Shown here: positions 1-7,468 of the stretch, piece after piece | How the letters are laid out: every line of letters starts with the position of its first letter | Position numbering within the stretch: position 1 is the stretch's first letter | Assembly: GCA_031276355.1 (NCBI GenBank) | Contig: JAISNC010000067.1 | Span: 1 to 32,791, forward strand | Direction: 5' to 3' | Source: Odoribacteraceae bacterium | Lineage (GTDB): Bacteria > Bacteroidota > Bacteroidia > Bacteroidales > Marinifilaceae | Length of the DNA: 32,791 nucleotides | Program-made: the position numbers and the translations under genes | Notes under the pieces: model-generated | What the model was told of the DNA's origin: nothing | Database searches by the model: none | Seen by the model: the letters and a program-made list of their open reading frames with translations, nothing else

Positions 1-492
1 GGCTCGCGAACCGCCGCGTATCGTTTTTCAATGCATACCCGGATGTAGATAGAGAAGGGTGTGTCAAAAGTCGGTTTTCGTCATCGCGATCCGCGTGGCG
101 GGCAGCGATCCAGAAACCCGTGCATCCCTGGATTGCTTCCCGCTCCGCGGATACCAATGACGAGATTTCCTTACTCTATTAGTGTTCAGCCGGTTGGAAT
201 TATGTTTCATGGATAGTTTCTGGAGCGATTTCAATTCTCGTTGTCCAAGCTGTTGTTGATATTTCACCTGCCCCGGCCTCTACATAAGCCATTGGAACGC
301 GAAGACACGTCATTACTGTTTGTTTATTTGAAAAATATCAACGGGCTTCAACGCGACCTTCACAAACCCGCAGAATACCGCTGATCGCGATGACGGTTTC
401 CCCGTGCGCTGTGTCCACGAATAACGGCTTTTGAATAAACAACTGGCAGAATACAAGGGGGAGGTTTCAAAAGTGATCACGTCCGGTGGAAT
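1..492. other. Left-edge region without an intact gene
   Basis: No convincing intact gene is seen. The region holds one copy of the dispersed hairpin repeat (57-162, listed separately). It also holds a minus-strand reading frame from about 466 to 200 that is open except for one TGA at 338-340. Its conceptual translation looks protein-like (for example KPLFVDTAHGETVIAISG before the stop and TTRIEIAPETIHET after it), but it lacks a good start codon. The upstream half vaguely resembles the end of a FecR-type domain; this is a weak impression. It could be a decayed gene or chance. Confidence 0.4.
57..162 (+). repeat. Dispersed hairpin repeat, copy R1
   Basis: Begins with GGGTGTGTCAAAAGTCGG and continues into an imperfect inverted repeat. 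The inner arms are GCGATCCAG (105-113) and CTGGATTGC (128-136). Pairing can be extended outward with mismatches to GTCAT near 80 and ATGAC near 161. Related copies lie at 17953-18043 and 32187-32309. Short GC-rich hairpins built on AAGCAATCC/GGATTGCTT recur in many bacterial genomes (from memory). No transposase is present, so it is a non-autonomous or REP-like repeat. Confidence 0.8.
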
Positions 493-1218
493 TCATCGTT
501 CCCATACGGAACGTGATGTGCGGACGGCGTCGCGAATGGCCTCGAAGGAGTCGTCGCGTGGATGGAGTTCCGTGTAAACCGTGCCGATCTCGTGGAGGTA
601 GTGGGCATCGGAAGATTGAAGGAGGGCGTGCTGGCGCGTGCGCGGCGTGGTGGCGAGGAGGGTGGAAGGAGTGGCGCGCGCGCTGATCTCGAGGGCATCG
701 CAGGCGAGGGTGGGGGGAATAAATCCCAGCTGGGAGAAGATGCTGTTGCGGCTCTTGTCCACGTGAGCCGGGATGAAAAGGCCATCGAGGGCGTGGACGG
801 CCCGCTCTATCTCTTCGATCCCCTGGTCGATGGCCGAGATCAGTAGACGTGTCTCCTCGTAGAGGATCTGGTCGTCGGCATCCACGACGACCTGGTAGCC
901 GAACCGGGCCGGATCGTTGGGGATGGCGGGGAGGTAGAGGTCGAGGTAGTGTTGGAAGGCATTCAACTGCTCGTCCCCGGGGAAGAAGGCGAGGCAGTGT
1001 ACCTCCTCGCGGGTGGCGACCTCGACACCGGCCAGGAGGAGGATCCCCTCTTGTCGGGCCACCTGCTGCATGACGGGGATCTGGCGGGTGGAGTTGTGGT
1101 CGGTGATCCCGAGAATCTCGATGCCTCGCCGTTTGGCCGCGGCGATGATGGCCCGGGGACTCATGTCGAGATCCCCGCAGGGCGAGAGGACGGTGTGGAC
1201 GTGCAGGTCTGCTTTCAC
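493..1218 (-). CDS. PHP-domain metal-dependent phosphoesterase
   Basis: A 241-residue PHP-family hydrolase of the TrpH/YciV type. Visible metal-binding motifs are DLHVHTVLSPCGD at residues 4-16, GITDHNS near 37-43, an internal IPAHVDK, and the late SDAH motif. The family hydrolyses phosphoesters such as nucleotides or short oligonucleotides using two or three metal ions; the substrate here is not known. The start is GTG at 1218 and overlaps the TGA of the upstream DRTGG gene (GTGA), so translational coupling is likely. It is the last gene of a five-gene minus-strand cassette with a hydrogenase-like protein. That suggests a signalling or nucleotide-turnover role rather than amino-acid synthesis. 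Family is clear; role is inferred. Confidence 0.9.
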   Translation of the reverse strand: MKADLHVHTVLSPCGDLDMSPRAIIAAAKRRGIEILGITDHNSTRQIPVMQQVARQEGILLLAGVEVATREEVHCLAFFPGDEQLNAFQHYLDLYLPAIPNDPARFGYQVVVDADDQILYEETRLLISAIDQGIEEIERAVHALDGLFIPAHVDKSRNSIFSQLGFIPPTLACDALEISARATPSTLLATTPRTRQHALLQSSDAHYLHEIGTVYTELHPRDDSFEAIRDAVRTSRSVWER

Positions 1219-1571
1219 GGTAGCGATTCGCCGGAAGGAGAGGCGAGGAGTTGGTACAGTTTCCCGCTCGTTTCAAAAGCATCGAGGGGGGTGGAGAGAA
1301 TGGGGATTCCCTCGCTGTCACTGGCGCTGGCGGTATCCTCGTCCGGGCGTCGTCCCTTGACGAGGATGATGGCGGCGAGTTCCTTGAGGGAGGCGATGGC
1401 CATGATATTCTTGTGGGCCTGGAGGGTGATCCAGGCTTCTCCCTCGCGGGCGTGCCCCATGACATCGCTGAGGAGATCGGAGACGTAGCCTCCGGTGATC
1501 TCCCTGTCGAGGCCCTGGTGTCCGGAACAGGGAGTGAGCGAGAGCGCTTGCATGATCTCTTTTACTTGCAT
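1215..1571 (-). CDS. DRTGG-type domain protein (downstream copy)
   Basis: A 118-residue protein resembling stand-alone DRTGG-domain proteins. DRTGG domains otherwise occur between CBS domains or in phosphotransacetylase-like proteins and are thought to bind a ligand. Features typical of the stand-alone group are the GYVSDLLSDVMGHA stretch (about residues 28-41), the hydrophobic AIASLKELAAIILVKG strand-helix, and the IPILSTPLDAFETSGKLYQLL ending. It starts at ATG 1571, ten bases inside the end of the hydrogenase-like gene, and overlaps the PHP gene at its own end. A second paralogous DRTGG gene opens the same operon. No catalytic residues are evident. A ligand-binding or regulatory role is inferred. 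Confidence 0.85.
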   Translation of the reverse strand: MQVKEIMQALSLTPCSGHQGLDREITGGYVSDLLSDVMGHAREGEAWITLQAHKNIMAIASLKELAAIILVKGRRPDEDTASASDSEGIPILSTPLDAFETSGKLYQLLASPSGESLP

Positions 1572-2929
1572 GATGTTTCTTGTTTGTTGTTACTGAATCG
1601 ATTTTTTCCCCACGTGTTCTCGGCGATCTCGATGGCCTCTTCGGGGGTCATGAGGCCTTCTTGGACGAGGGTTTTCTGTATAAAAGCGCACTGGCTGAGT
1701 TTGGCCTTTCCCTGTACCACGTCTCGGGCAAGTGTCCGGCACGATGGTGCGCCGCACGCGCCGCAGTCGATGCGTGGGATGATCTCCATGATGCGGTTGA
1801 TCTTTTGCATTTTTTCCATGGCGACGCTCCTGTTTTCGTCGAGTTTTTCGATGGAGCGAGGGACAATTTTACCGGGGAGTGGTGATTGGGCTTTCAGGTA
1901 GGCGGCGTGGCGTTCGATCTCTTGGTCGTGAGGGTATTGCCGGGTCGCGCTGGCTTTCATGCGGGCGCGTAGGCGTTCGATGACGAGAAACCGGTTGTTG
2001 GTAGAGAGTGCCCCTCCCGCGCAGGAGTGGTCGCAGGCGCGGAGTTCGATGAAATCAATGTCGGTGATCTCCTCGTTCTCGAGTTTTTCGAGGATGTCGA
2101 TGACGTTGTGTATCTCGTCGATGGCGAGGCATCTTCCGTCGAAGCTGGAGGCCTCGCCTTCGGAGAGTGTCCAGGCGATGGAGGTAGGGGAGAGGTAGCC
2201 TTGGCCGCTCGTGGGAGGGGGCGGCTGGTGATCGCGGCGAGTGAGGCCCATCTTGATTTTATTGTAGATGAAGTCCATGTTGATGACACCGTCGACGGGA
2301 GAGACTTCTTCTCCCACGGGGGATTTGATGGCGGCGATCTTGGCGGCGCAGGGGGTGACATAGAAGACACCGATCTCTTCCTCGGGCACGCCCTGTTCTT
2401 TTAATTTCTGGCGGGCGTAGAGGGCGGAGAGATCGAGGGCTTGCTTCAGGGGGATGACGTGGCCGATCAGGGAGGGGAAGCGTACCTGTATAAGGCGGAC
2501 GACGGCGGGACAGAAAGCGGAGATAAAGGGCCGGAGAGGACGATTCTTTTGCATGTACGCGCGCATGGCATCGGTGAGGATGTCAACGGATTGGTCGGTT
2601 TCGATGACGTGGGTGAAGCCCATGGCGTGTAGCTCGGCGAAGATCTGTTCCTCGCTGACCTCCTCGGCGAACTGCCCGAAGACAACGGTGGGGAGGAGGA
2701 TGACGCGGTATCGGAAGTGAAAGATGCGGTTAAAGTCGTCCTGCTCGACGAAGATAGCGCGTCGGGGGCATGTTTTCAGGCACATGCCGCAATCGACGCA
2801 CGCGGCCCCGTTGATCGTGGCCAGCCGGTGGTGGATACGTATGGCTTGCGTGGGGCAGACGGTCATGCAGTGGGTGCACCCGGTGCAGGCTGTCGAGGAT
2901 ACTTTCAAGGCGTGATAGAACTCTTCCAT
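1562..2929 (-). CDS. [FeFe]-hydrogenase-like iron-sulfur protein, probably sensory
   Basis: A 455-residue protein. Residues 1-60 are a 2x[4Fe-4S] ferredoxin domain (C15, C18, C21, C25 and C44, C47, C50, C54). Residues about 75-320 are an [FeFe]-hydrogenase large-subunit domain. The C-terminus carries a four-Cys [4Fe-4S] domain of the PF04060 type (C389, C392, C397, C414). The four H-cluster cysteines can be aligned: C140 (AFCP), C194 (TPCAAK), C299 and C303 (ACDHSC). The residue just before C140 is Phe, where catalytic enzymes have the proton-relay Cys (TSCCP). The canonical ending GCxxGGG is SCAGGAL. Putative sensory hydrogenases of the HydS type show comparable losses. It sits 8 bases after an RsbW-like gene. 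No HydE/F/G maturases, NuoE/F-like partners or PAS domain are in the window. H2 turnover is doubtful; sensing is inferred. Confidence 0.88.
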   Translation of the reverse strand: MEEFYHALKVSSTACTGCTHCMTVCPTQAIRIHHRLATINGAACVDCGMCLKTCPRRAIFVEQDDFNRIFHFRYRVILLPTVVFGQFAEEVSEEQIFAELHAMGFTHVIETDQSVDILTDAMRAYMQKNRPLRPFISAFCPAVVRLIQVRFPSLIGHVIPLKQALDLSALYARQKLKEQGVPEEEIGVFYVTPCAAKIAAIKSPVGEEVSPVDGVINMDFIYNKIKMGLTRRDHQPPPPTSGQGYLSPTSIAWTLSEGEASSFDGRCLAIDEIHNVIDILEKLENEEITDIDFIELRACDHSCAGGALSTNNRFLVIERLRARMKASATRQYPHDQEIERHAAYLKAQSPLPGKIVPRSIEKLDENRSVAMEKMQKINRIMEIIPRIDCGACGAPSCRTLARDVVQGKAKLSQCAFIQKTLVQEGLMTPEEAIEIAENTWGKNRFSNNKQETSCK

Positions 2930-2937
2930 GGGGCGCG

Positions 2938-3354
2938 TTATCCGGTGAAAAAGGTTGTCATTTTAACGGTAGTACCCGCGTTCACGGTGGATTCAATCTC
3001 GAGCCGATCGCAGTTTTTTTTGATGTTGGGTAGTCCCATGCCCGCGCCGAATCCCATCTCCCGTACCCGCGGTGAGGCAGTGGAGTATCCCTCTTGCATG
3101 GCGAGAGCGATGTCGGGGATGCCCGGGCCTTTGTCGGCAATGACGGCTTCGATGGAGTCGGGCGCGAGGGTGATTTTCATGATACCCTCGTGGGCGTGTG
3201 CCACGACGTTTACCTCGGCCTCGTAGAGGGCTACCACGACACGTTTGATGACAGCGAGGTCGATGTTAAGTTGTTTCAGGATTTTTTTGACCTCGCTGGA
3301 CGCGGCGCCTGCCCGCGAGAAGTCGCCTCCTTCTATGTGATAGGTAAATTCCAT
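2938..3354 (-). CDS. RsbW-like GHKL ATPase (anti-sigma factor/serine kinase type)
   Basis: A 138-residue single-domain GHKL ATPase. The N-box is EAEVNVVAHA (about residues 65-74), the G1 box DKGPGIPD (about 94-101), and the G2 region GFGAGMGLPNIKK (about 121-133). This is the fold of RsbW/SpoIIAB anti-sigma factors, which phosphorylate an anti-sigma-factor antagonist. No partner sigma factor or STAS antagonist is encoded nearby. The gene lies 6 bases after a DRTGG gene and 8 bases before the hydrogenase-like gene, an association also seen around HydS-type genes in Thermotogae and Clostridia (from memory). Likely it transmits a signal from the Fe-S protein. The target is unknown. Confidence 0.9.
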   Translation of the reverse strand: MEFTYHIEGGDFSRAGAASSEVKKILKQLNIDLAVIKRVVVALYEAEVNVVAHAHEGIMKITLAPDSIEAVIADKGPGIPDIALAMQEGYSTASPRVREMGFGAGMGLPNIKKNCDRLEIESTVNAGTTVKMTTFFTG

Positions 3355-3360
3355 CGTTCT

Positions 3361-3705
3361 TCAGTAAAGAGGTTGCAGGCCAGCGGCGTACAGTTCGCCA
3401 CAGGCTTTGAACATGCTCTGTTTGCAGCGGAGGAGGGAGATGTTACTCTCTTGGGCCAGGGCGATCATCTCCGGCGTGACCCCTTTGCCGCGGACGAAGA
3501 GGATCAGGGGGATATCTGACATCTCGGCCGTGCGGATCACCTGAGGGTTGGCCAGGCCGGTGATGAGAATGACTTCGCTGGCATCGAGGCGTAGGACATC
3601 GCTCATCAGGTCGGCGGCGAAGGCGTACTTGACCTCTCTCTCCTGCTGGTGGTTATCGAGCACTACTTCCGCGCCTACGCGGTTGATAATCTCTTGTAAG
3701 GTCAT
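3361..3705 (-). CDS. DRTGG-type domain protein (first gene of sensory cassette)
   Basis: A 114-residue paralogue of the protein at 1215-1571. Conserved stretches are AFAADLMSDVLRL (about residues 29-41), VILITGLANPQVIRTAEMSDIPLILFVRGK (about 45-74, split by a short turn) and a C-terminal helix ending in LYAAGLQPLY. The AADLMSDVL segment parallels VSDLLSDVM of the second copy. It starts at ATG 3705 and is the promoter-proximal gene of the five-gene operon. Its role is presumably ligand binding. No enzymatic motif is visible. Confidence 0.85.
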   Translation of the reverse strand: MTLQEIINRVGAEVVLDNHQQEREVKYAFAADLMSDVLRLDASEVILITGLANPQVIRTAEMSDIPLILFVRGKGVTPEMIALAQESNISLLRCKQSMFKACGELYAAGLQPLY

Positions 3706-3731
3706 GGTTCCCGTGTTTTCTGTTGACCGCG

Positions 3732-3739
3732 CTAAGATA
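3732..3739 (-). promoter_or_regulatory. Possible -7 element of the hydrogenase-like cassette
   Basis: On the minus strand this reads TATCTTAG, one mismatch from the Bacteroidota -7 consensus TAnnTTTG, 27 bases before the first gene of the cassette. No clear TTTG-type -33 element is seen at the expected distance, so the call is weak. Confidence 0.3.
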
Positions 3740-3816
3740 GAAAAAAAACGGGATTACCCACCGGTATAGCTTTTTTTTTACGGATTCGTGGCGGGTGGGT
3801 GGGGCGATCGCGGCGG

Positions 3817-4020
3817 CTACCGGCAGTTTTTTTTCTTGCAACGCGTGCCGTTGCAGCAGTGGCCACGCCCCCGGATGGCGCGGTATATCCCGCGGATTAC
3901 CATCAAAAGCGCGCAGGCAATAATAAGGTAGACGATGACCTGCTGGTAGTCGATCGTCGCGAGCAGGCCCCCGGCCGTTAGCGCGTCTGCCGCCTCTCTT
4001 TGTTTATTTATACGAACCAC
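3817..4020 (-). CDS. FeoB-associated Cys-rich membrane protein
   Basis: A small protein (up to 67 residues) directly after feoB. It has one transmembrane helix (VIVYLIIACALLMVIRGIY) followed by a basic Cys-rich tail with four cysteines (GHCCNGTRCKKKNCR). This is the architecture of FeoB-associated Cys-rich membrane proteins (PF12669 type) and it occupies the usual place, so a role in ferrous iron uptake is likely. The frame has no ATG. GTG at 4020, which overlaps the feoB stop region by 13 bases, is chosen here. A CTG nearer the helix is possible and would give a protein closer to the usual size (about 45-50 residues). Confidence 0.75.
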   Translation of the reverse strand: MVRINKQREAADALTAGGLLATIDYQQVIVYLIIACALLMVIRGIYRAIRGRGHCCNGTRCKKKNCR

Positions 4021-6446
4021 CCTTGTATCGTTTTCAGGAGATAACAGGCTCCCCAGGCCAGGGCCGTCGTGTATCCCATCACGAAGAGGCCCCATTTCCA
4101 GCCCACTTCCTTGGAAACCGCGATGATGGCAGCAAAACAGGGGGAGTAGAGCAGGATGAAGAGCATGAAGAGGATGGCCACCGACGGGGAGTAGAAACTC
4201 TTGAGCCGTTGGGACAGCCGGTCGTTGCTCTCTTTCTCGGTCTCTATCTCCTCGCCTATGTAGAGGAGAGACATGGTGCTTACCACCACTTCTTTGGCCG
4301 CCACGCCGGTCAGGATGCTCACACCCGCTCGCCAGTCGAGGCCCAGCGGTGCCCATATCGGTTCCAGGCTTTTCCCGATACGCCCGATGTAGGAGGTGGC
4401 TTGTCGTTCGAAGCGTTCTTGGCGGTGCGATTCGGCGAGCAGCTCCTCGCGGCTCTCTTTGTCGAGTTGCTCTTGTCGGGCAATCTCTTCCCGTTGCTGC
4501 ACGTACGCTGCTTGTCTCTCTTCGGGCACGGGGAAGTAGCCCAGCGCCCAGATCAAGATGGAGGCGATCATGATGATCCCGCCCATTTTCTTGAGGTACT
4601 GTTTCCCCTTGTGCCACATGTGGCGTAACGTCGTGCGCGCGGTGGGCAGCCGGTACGGCGGCAGTTCCATCACGAAGGGAGCCTCTTCTTTATAAAAGAG
4701 GATTTTCTTGAAGAGTTTTCCCATCACGACGGCCGCCACGATCCCGGAGAGGTATATCCCGAACAGGATGACGGCCGAGTAGGTGGGGAAAAAGGCCCCC
4801 ACGAACAGGGTGTAAACCGGTAATCGCGCGCTGCACGACATGAAGGGATTAATCAGGATCGTCAGCAGGCGATCGTTCCGGTTTTCCAACATGCGCGTTG
4901 CCATGATCGCCGGCACGTTGCAGCCGAATCCCATGATCAGCGGGATAAAACTTTTTCCGTGTAGCCCGATCTTGTGCATCAGCTTGTCCATGATGAAGGC
5001 GGCGCGTGCCATGTAGCCCGTGTCCTCCATAAAGGAGATGAACAAGAAGAGGATGAGTATGTTCGGCAGGAAGACGATCACCCCGCCGACCCCGTCGATG
5101 ATCCCGCCGATCAGGAGGTCTTTTAACATGCCTCCGGCCATGTGGGTGTCGATCTGGTTACCCAGGGCCGAGACACCCGCCTCGATCCACGCCATCGGGT
5201 ATTTCCCGATGGCAAACGTGGAGTAAAACGTGACGAACAGGAAGAGCAGGAAAAGGGGTATGCCCAGTAGTTTGTGGGTGAGTAGCGAGTCAATGTACCG
5301 GGTTGTTCGGTGTTTATCCACCATCGGTTCCAGGTAGGTCTCCTTCAAGGCTCCCGAGATAAAACCGTATTTTGCATCGGTCACCACGGCCTCGACCGGT
5401 TCCCCGTAGAGGGCTTCGATCCGGGCCGTTTGCTCGCGACAGGTCTGGTTCAACCGCTCGTGTTCTCTTCCCCGGGCGATCAAGCGAAGCGCTTCCGCGT
5501 CCCTCTCTAACAGTTTTAAGGCCAAAAAGCGGGGGGAAATGCCGGCCACCAAGTCCTTCTCTTTCTCTAATCCCGCGCGAATCGCCACGATCCCCTCTTC
5601 CACGTCATGGCCGTAATGGATGTGGACGTGACGCACGTACTCGCTCCTTCCCTCGTAGACCTCGATGACCTCCTGTAACAACTCTTTTACCCCTTTGCCT
5701 TTGGCCGCTACGGTCGGCAGGATCGGCATCCCGATCATCTGGCCCAGCTTCCGGTAGTCGAACTGGGCGCCGGAACGCTCCAGCTCGTCGTACATGTTCA
5801 GGGCGATGATCCCTTTGATATCCATGTCGATCAGCTGGGTCGACAGGTAAAGATTCCGCTCCAGGTTGGATGCATCCACGATGTTGATGATCACGTCCGG
5901 GGCGTTATTCATGATGTATTCGCGCACGAAACGCTCCTCGTTGGAGTAGGCCGACAGGGAGTACGTGCCCGGCAGATCCACCACGTTAAAACGATAACCG
6001 CCAAAACGGAAATGGGCCTCTTTGGCCTCTACCGTCACGCCACCGTAATTACCTACTCGTTCGGAGGAGCCGCTCACGTAATTAAAAAACGTGGTCTTTC
6101 CCGCGTTCGGGTTACCGACGAGGGCCACGTTTATGTTTTTATCGCGGCCTTTCCAGTGCTTGGCAAATTCCTCTACGACCTCTTGTAGCTCACCTGAAAC
6201 ACCGACGATGTCCGAGGCCTCTTGTAAGGAGACAATCTCGACAAAAGCGGCCTCCCGGCGGCGCAACGATACCTCGTAGCCCATGATAGCGTACTCGATG
6301 GGGTCGTTCAACGGGGCATTCTTTACCGTCTTGACTACTTTCCCCCGGATAAATCCCATTTCGTTCAATCGTTTGCGGAATGCACCGTACCCTTTTACTT
6401 TTACGATTACCGCCTCTTCTCCTGTTTTTAGATCTGCCAGTACCAT
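4008..6446 (-). CDS. feoB: Ferrous iron transporter, FeoA-FeoB fusion
   Basis: A GTP-dependent Fe2+ permease of the inner membrane, 812 residues from the ATG at 6446. Residues about 1-75 are a FeoA (SH3-like) domain. The G-domain follows with G1 GNPNAGKTT (about 111-119), G3 DLPG (about 157-160) and G4 NMYD (about 217-220, the usual FeoB variant of NKxD). The C-terminal half holds the Gate/Nucleoside-recognition membrane helices, including GFGCNVPAIMATR with its conserved Cys. A TTG in frame at 6476 would add ten residues, but that TTG lies inside a perfect -7 promoter element (TACTTTTG, 6474-6481), so the ATG is preferred. FeoA is fused rather than separate, as in many Bacteroidota. The 3' end overlaps the Cys-rich partner gene. 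Regulation by iron is expected but no operator was recognised. Confidence 0.97.
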   Translation of the reverse strand: MVLADLKTGEEAVIVKVKGYGAFRKRLNEMGFIRGKVVKTVKNAPLNDPIEYAIMGYEVSLRRREAAFVEIVSLQEASDIVGVSGELQEVVEEFAKHWKGRDKNINVALVGNPNAGKTTFFNYVSGSSERVGNYGGVTVEAKEAHFRFGGYRFNVVDLPGTYSLSAYSNEERFVREYIMNNAPDVIINIVDASNLERNLYLSTQLIDMDIKGIIALNMYDELERSGAQFDYRKLGQMIGMPILPTVAAKGKGVKELLQEVIEVYEGRSEYVRHVHIHYGHDVEEGIVAIRAGLEKEKDLVAGISPRFLALKLLERDAEALRLIARGREHERLNQTCREQTARIEALYGEPVEAVVTDAKYGFISGALKETYLEPMVDKHRTTRYIDSLLTHKLLGIPLFLLFLFVTFYSTFAIGKYPMAWIEAGVSALGNQIDTHMAGGMLKDLLIGGIIDGVGGVIVFLPNILILFLFISFMEDTGYMARAAFIMDKLMHKIGLHGKSFIPLIMGFGCNVPAIMATRMLENRNDRLLTILINPFMSCSARLPVYTLFVGAFFPTYSAVILFGIYLSGIVAAVVMGKLFKKILFYKEEAPFVMELPPYRLPTARTTLRHMWHKGKQYLKKMGGIIMIASILIWALGYFPVPEERQAAYVQQREEIARQEQLDKESREELLAESHRQERFERQATSYIGRIGKSLEPIWAPLGLDWRAGVSILTGVAAKEVVVSTMSLLYIGEEIETEKESNDRLSQRLKSFYSPSVAILFMLFILLYSPCFAAIIAVSKEVGWKWGLFVMGYTTALAWGACYLLKTIQGWFV

Positions 6447-6473
6447 AACGATTCGATCTTCATTTTTCCCGGG

Positions 6474-6481
6474 CAAAAGTA
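6474..6481 (-). promoter_or_regulatory. -7 promoter element of feoB
   Basis: Minus-strand TACTTTTG matches TAnnTTTG perfectly, 27 bases before the feoB ATG at 6446. The sequence upstream is AT-rich, with TTTAG about 22 bases before it as a weak -33 candidate. The position leaves a leader of about 20 bases. Confidence 0.6.
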
Positions 6482-6543
6482 GGAATTATGTGTTATATTT
6501 AATCTAAATAAAGATAGAAAATTATTCATCCCGTCGACTCCGG

Positions 6544-6575
6544 TTGAGGTTATCCGCGAATTATTACTACATTTG
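6544..6575 (+). promoter_or_regulatory. Bacteroidota-type promoter of the 6597 gene
   Basis: TTG at 6544-6546 (-33 region) is separated by 21 bases from TACATTTG at 6568-6575 (-7 region). The spacing and both boxes fit the Bacteroidota sigma-ABfr consensus. The gene starts 21 bases after the -7 box. Confidence 0.65.
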
Positions 6576-6596
6576 TAAACGATATTTCATAAGAGC

Positions 6597-7346
6597 ATGA
6601 GACAAGAAGAGCAATATAGGATGAATATCAATGACTTACTCGCCAAGACGGGGGCGACTGCCAATATTTTGGAAGAGGAGATAGATGTTGACACGCAACG
6701 CCAATACATAGCCTTGGCGAAACGGTTGTGCAAGAGAAAACAGGAGTACGAGGTGTTGTTACAACAAGCGCGTGAGAACCCCGACCGCCTGTTCGACGAG
6801 ACGGTGAGCGACGAGGAGAAAAAGCAGCTGTTGGTCTTACTTGCCACGCTTAACGACGTGGCCATCTACCGGACGATCGAATCCTTTGCCAAGCAGCAGA
6901 CGTGCCTGCAAAAATGGGCCGCGGTGGCCCTTCAACAAGCTCGCGTGTTGCTTCAATCCACCTTTTTAGAGGAGAATACTGTTTTTGTTTCCACTGGATT
7001 AGGGGGGAGTGGCTACAATCTGCGCTACTTTTGTGTCTTTTTCATCAACACCGACACCGGGCTTCAGCCCTATCAACGCAACGTCATCCAGAACGAGACG
7101 GAGATGGCCCTGGGTCGCCTAAAAGGGAGCGTCGAGCGGTTCGAGTTCTACGATCGCTACATCACGTTGACGGCCCTCCTGCCGATTCAGGCCGATTTAA
7201 AAGAGGTTTTTAAAAGCATCATCGAGGAGTGTAACATGTACGGTCATTTCCTGCACGAGCAAATGATCATCACGAACGTGAGAAAGCTAACCATCGAGGA
7301 GATTGACACGTTCCTGGACGACGAATATTCCGGGGAGGAGCGATAA
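6597..7346 (+). CDS. Conserved hypothetical protein, 249 aa
   Basis: Function not recognised. The 249-residue protein is soluble and acidic, with no signal peptide or membrane helix. The N-terminal half (residues 1-130) is rich in Glu, Lys, Gln and Leu and looks mostly helical, possibly coiled-coil. The central part contains FVSTGLGGSGYNLRYFCVFF (about 131-150), a Gly-rich turn followed by a hydrophobic strand. The C-terminal part is mixed alpha/beta and ends with an acidic tail. The start at ATG 6597 is 21 bases after a good -7 box; a second in-frame ATG at 6621 is possible. It is divergent from feoB and about 120 bases upstream of dnaB. It looks like a genuine gene of a Bacteroidales-restricted family, but nothing in the sequence gives a function. 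Confidence 0.8.
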   Translation: MRQEEQYRMNINDLLAKTGATANILEEEIDVDTQRQYIALAKRLCKRKQEYEVLLQQARENPDRLFDETVSDEEKKQLLVLLATLNDVAIYRTIESFAKQQTCLQKWAAVALQQARVLLQSTFLEENTVFVSTGLGGSGYNLRYFCVFFINTDTGLQPYQRNVIQNETEMALGRLKGSVERFEFYDRYITLTALLPIQADLKEVFKSIIEECNMYGHFLHEQMIITNVRKLTIEEIDTFLDDEYSGEER

Positions 7347-7427
7347 CCCCGGCGGCGCGTGCTTCCTTGCCTCTATTTTGTTAGTTATTTGGGGGTAAAA
7401 AGGGGAAGATAAGATCACGGGAAGGGG

Positions 7428-7435
7428 TATCTTTG
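7428..7435 (+). promoter_or_regulatory. Possible -7 element of dnaB
   Basis: TATCTTTG matches TAnnTTTG, 34 bases before the dnaB ATG at 7469. No -33 TTTG lies at the expected distance. A 13-codon frame (ATG at 7450) overlaps the dnaB start; it may be a leader peptide or chance. Confidence 0.45.
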
Positions 7436-7468
7436 CCTATCTTCGCGACATGAAAAAAAACGAGAACG

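Noticed and set aside
64-267. 67-residue minus-strand protein
   Set aside because: Its C-terminal half is translated repeat R1 (SGKQSRDARVSGSLPATRIAMTK), which recurs in the other repeat copies in unrelated contexts.
467-1465. 332-codon minus-strand frame rich in Arg, Pro and His
   Set aside because: It overlaps the PHP and DRTGG genes in another frame, and its composition is that of a GC-rich shadow with no domain signature.
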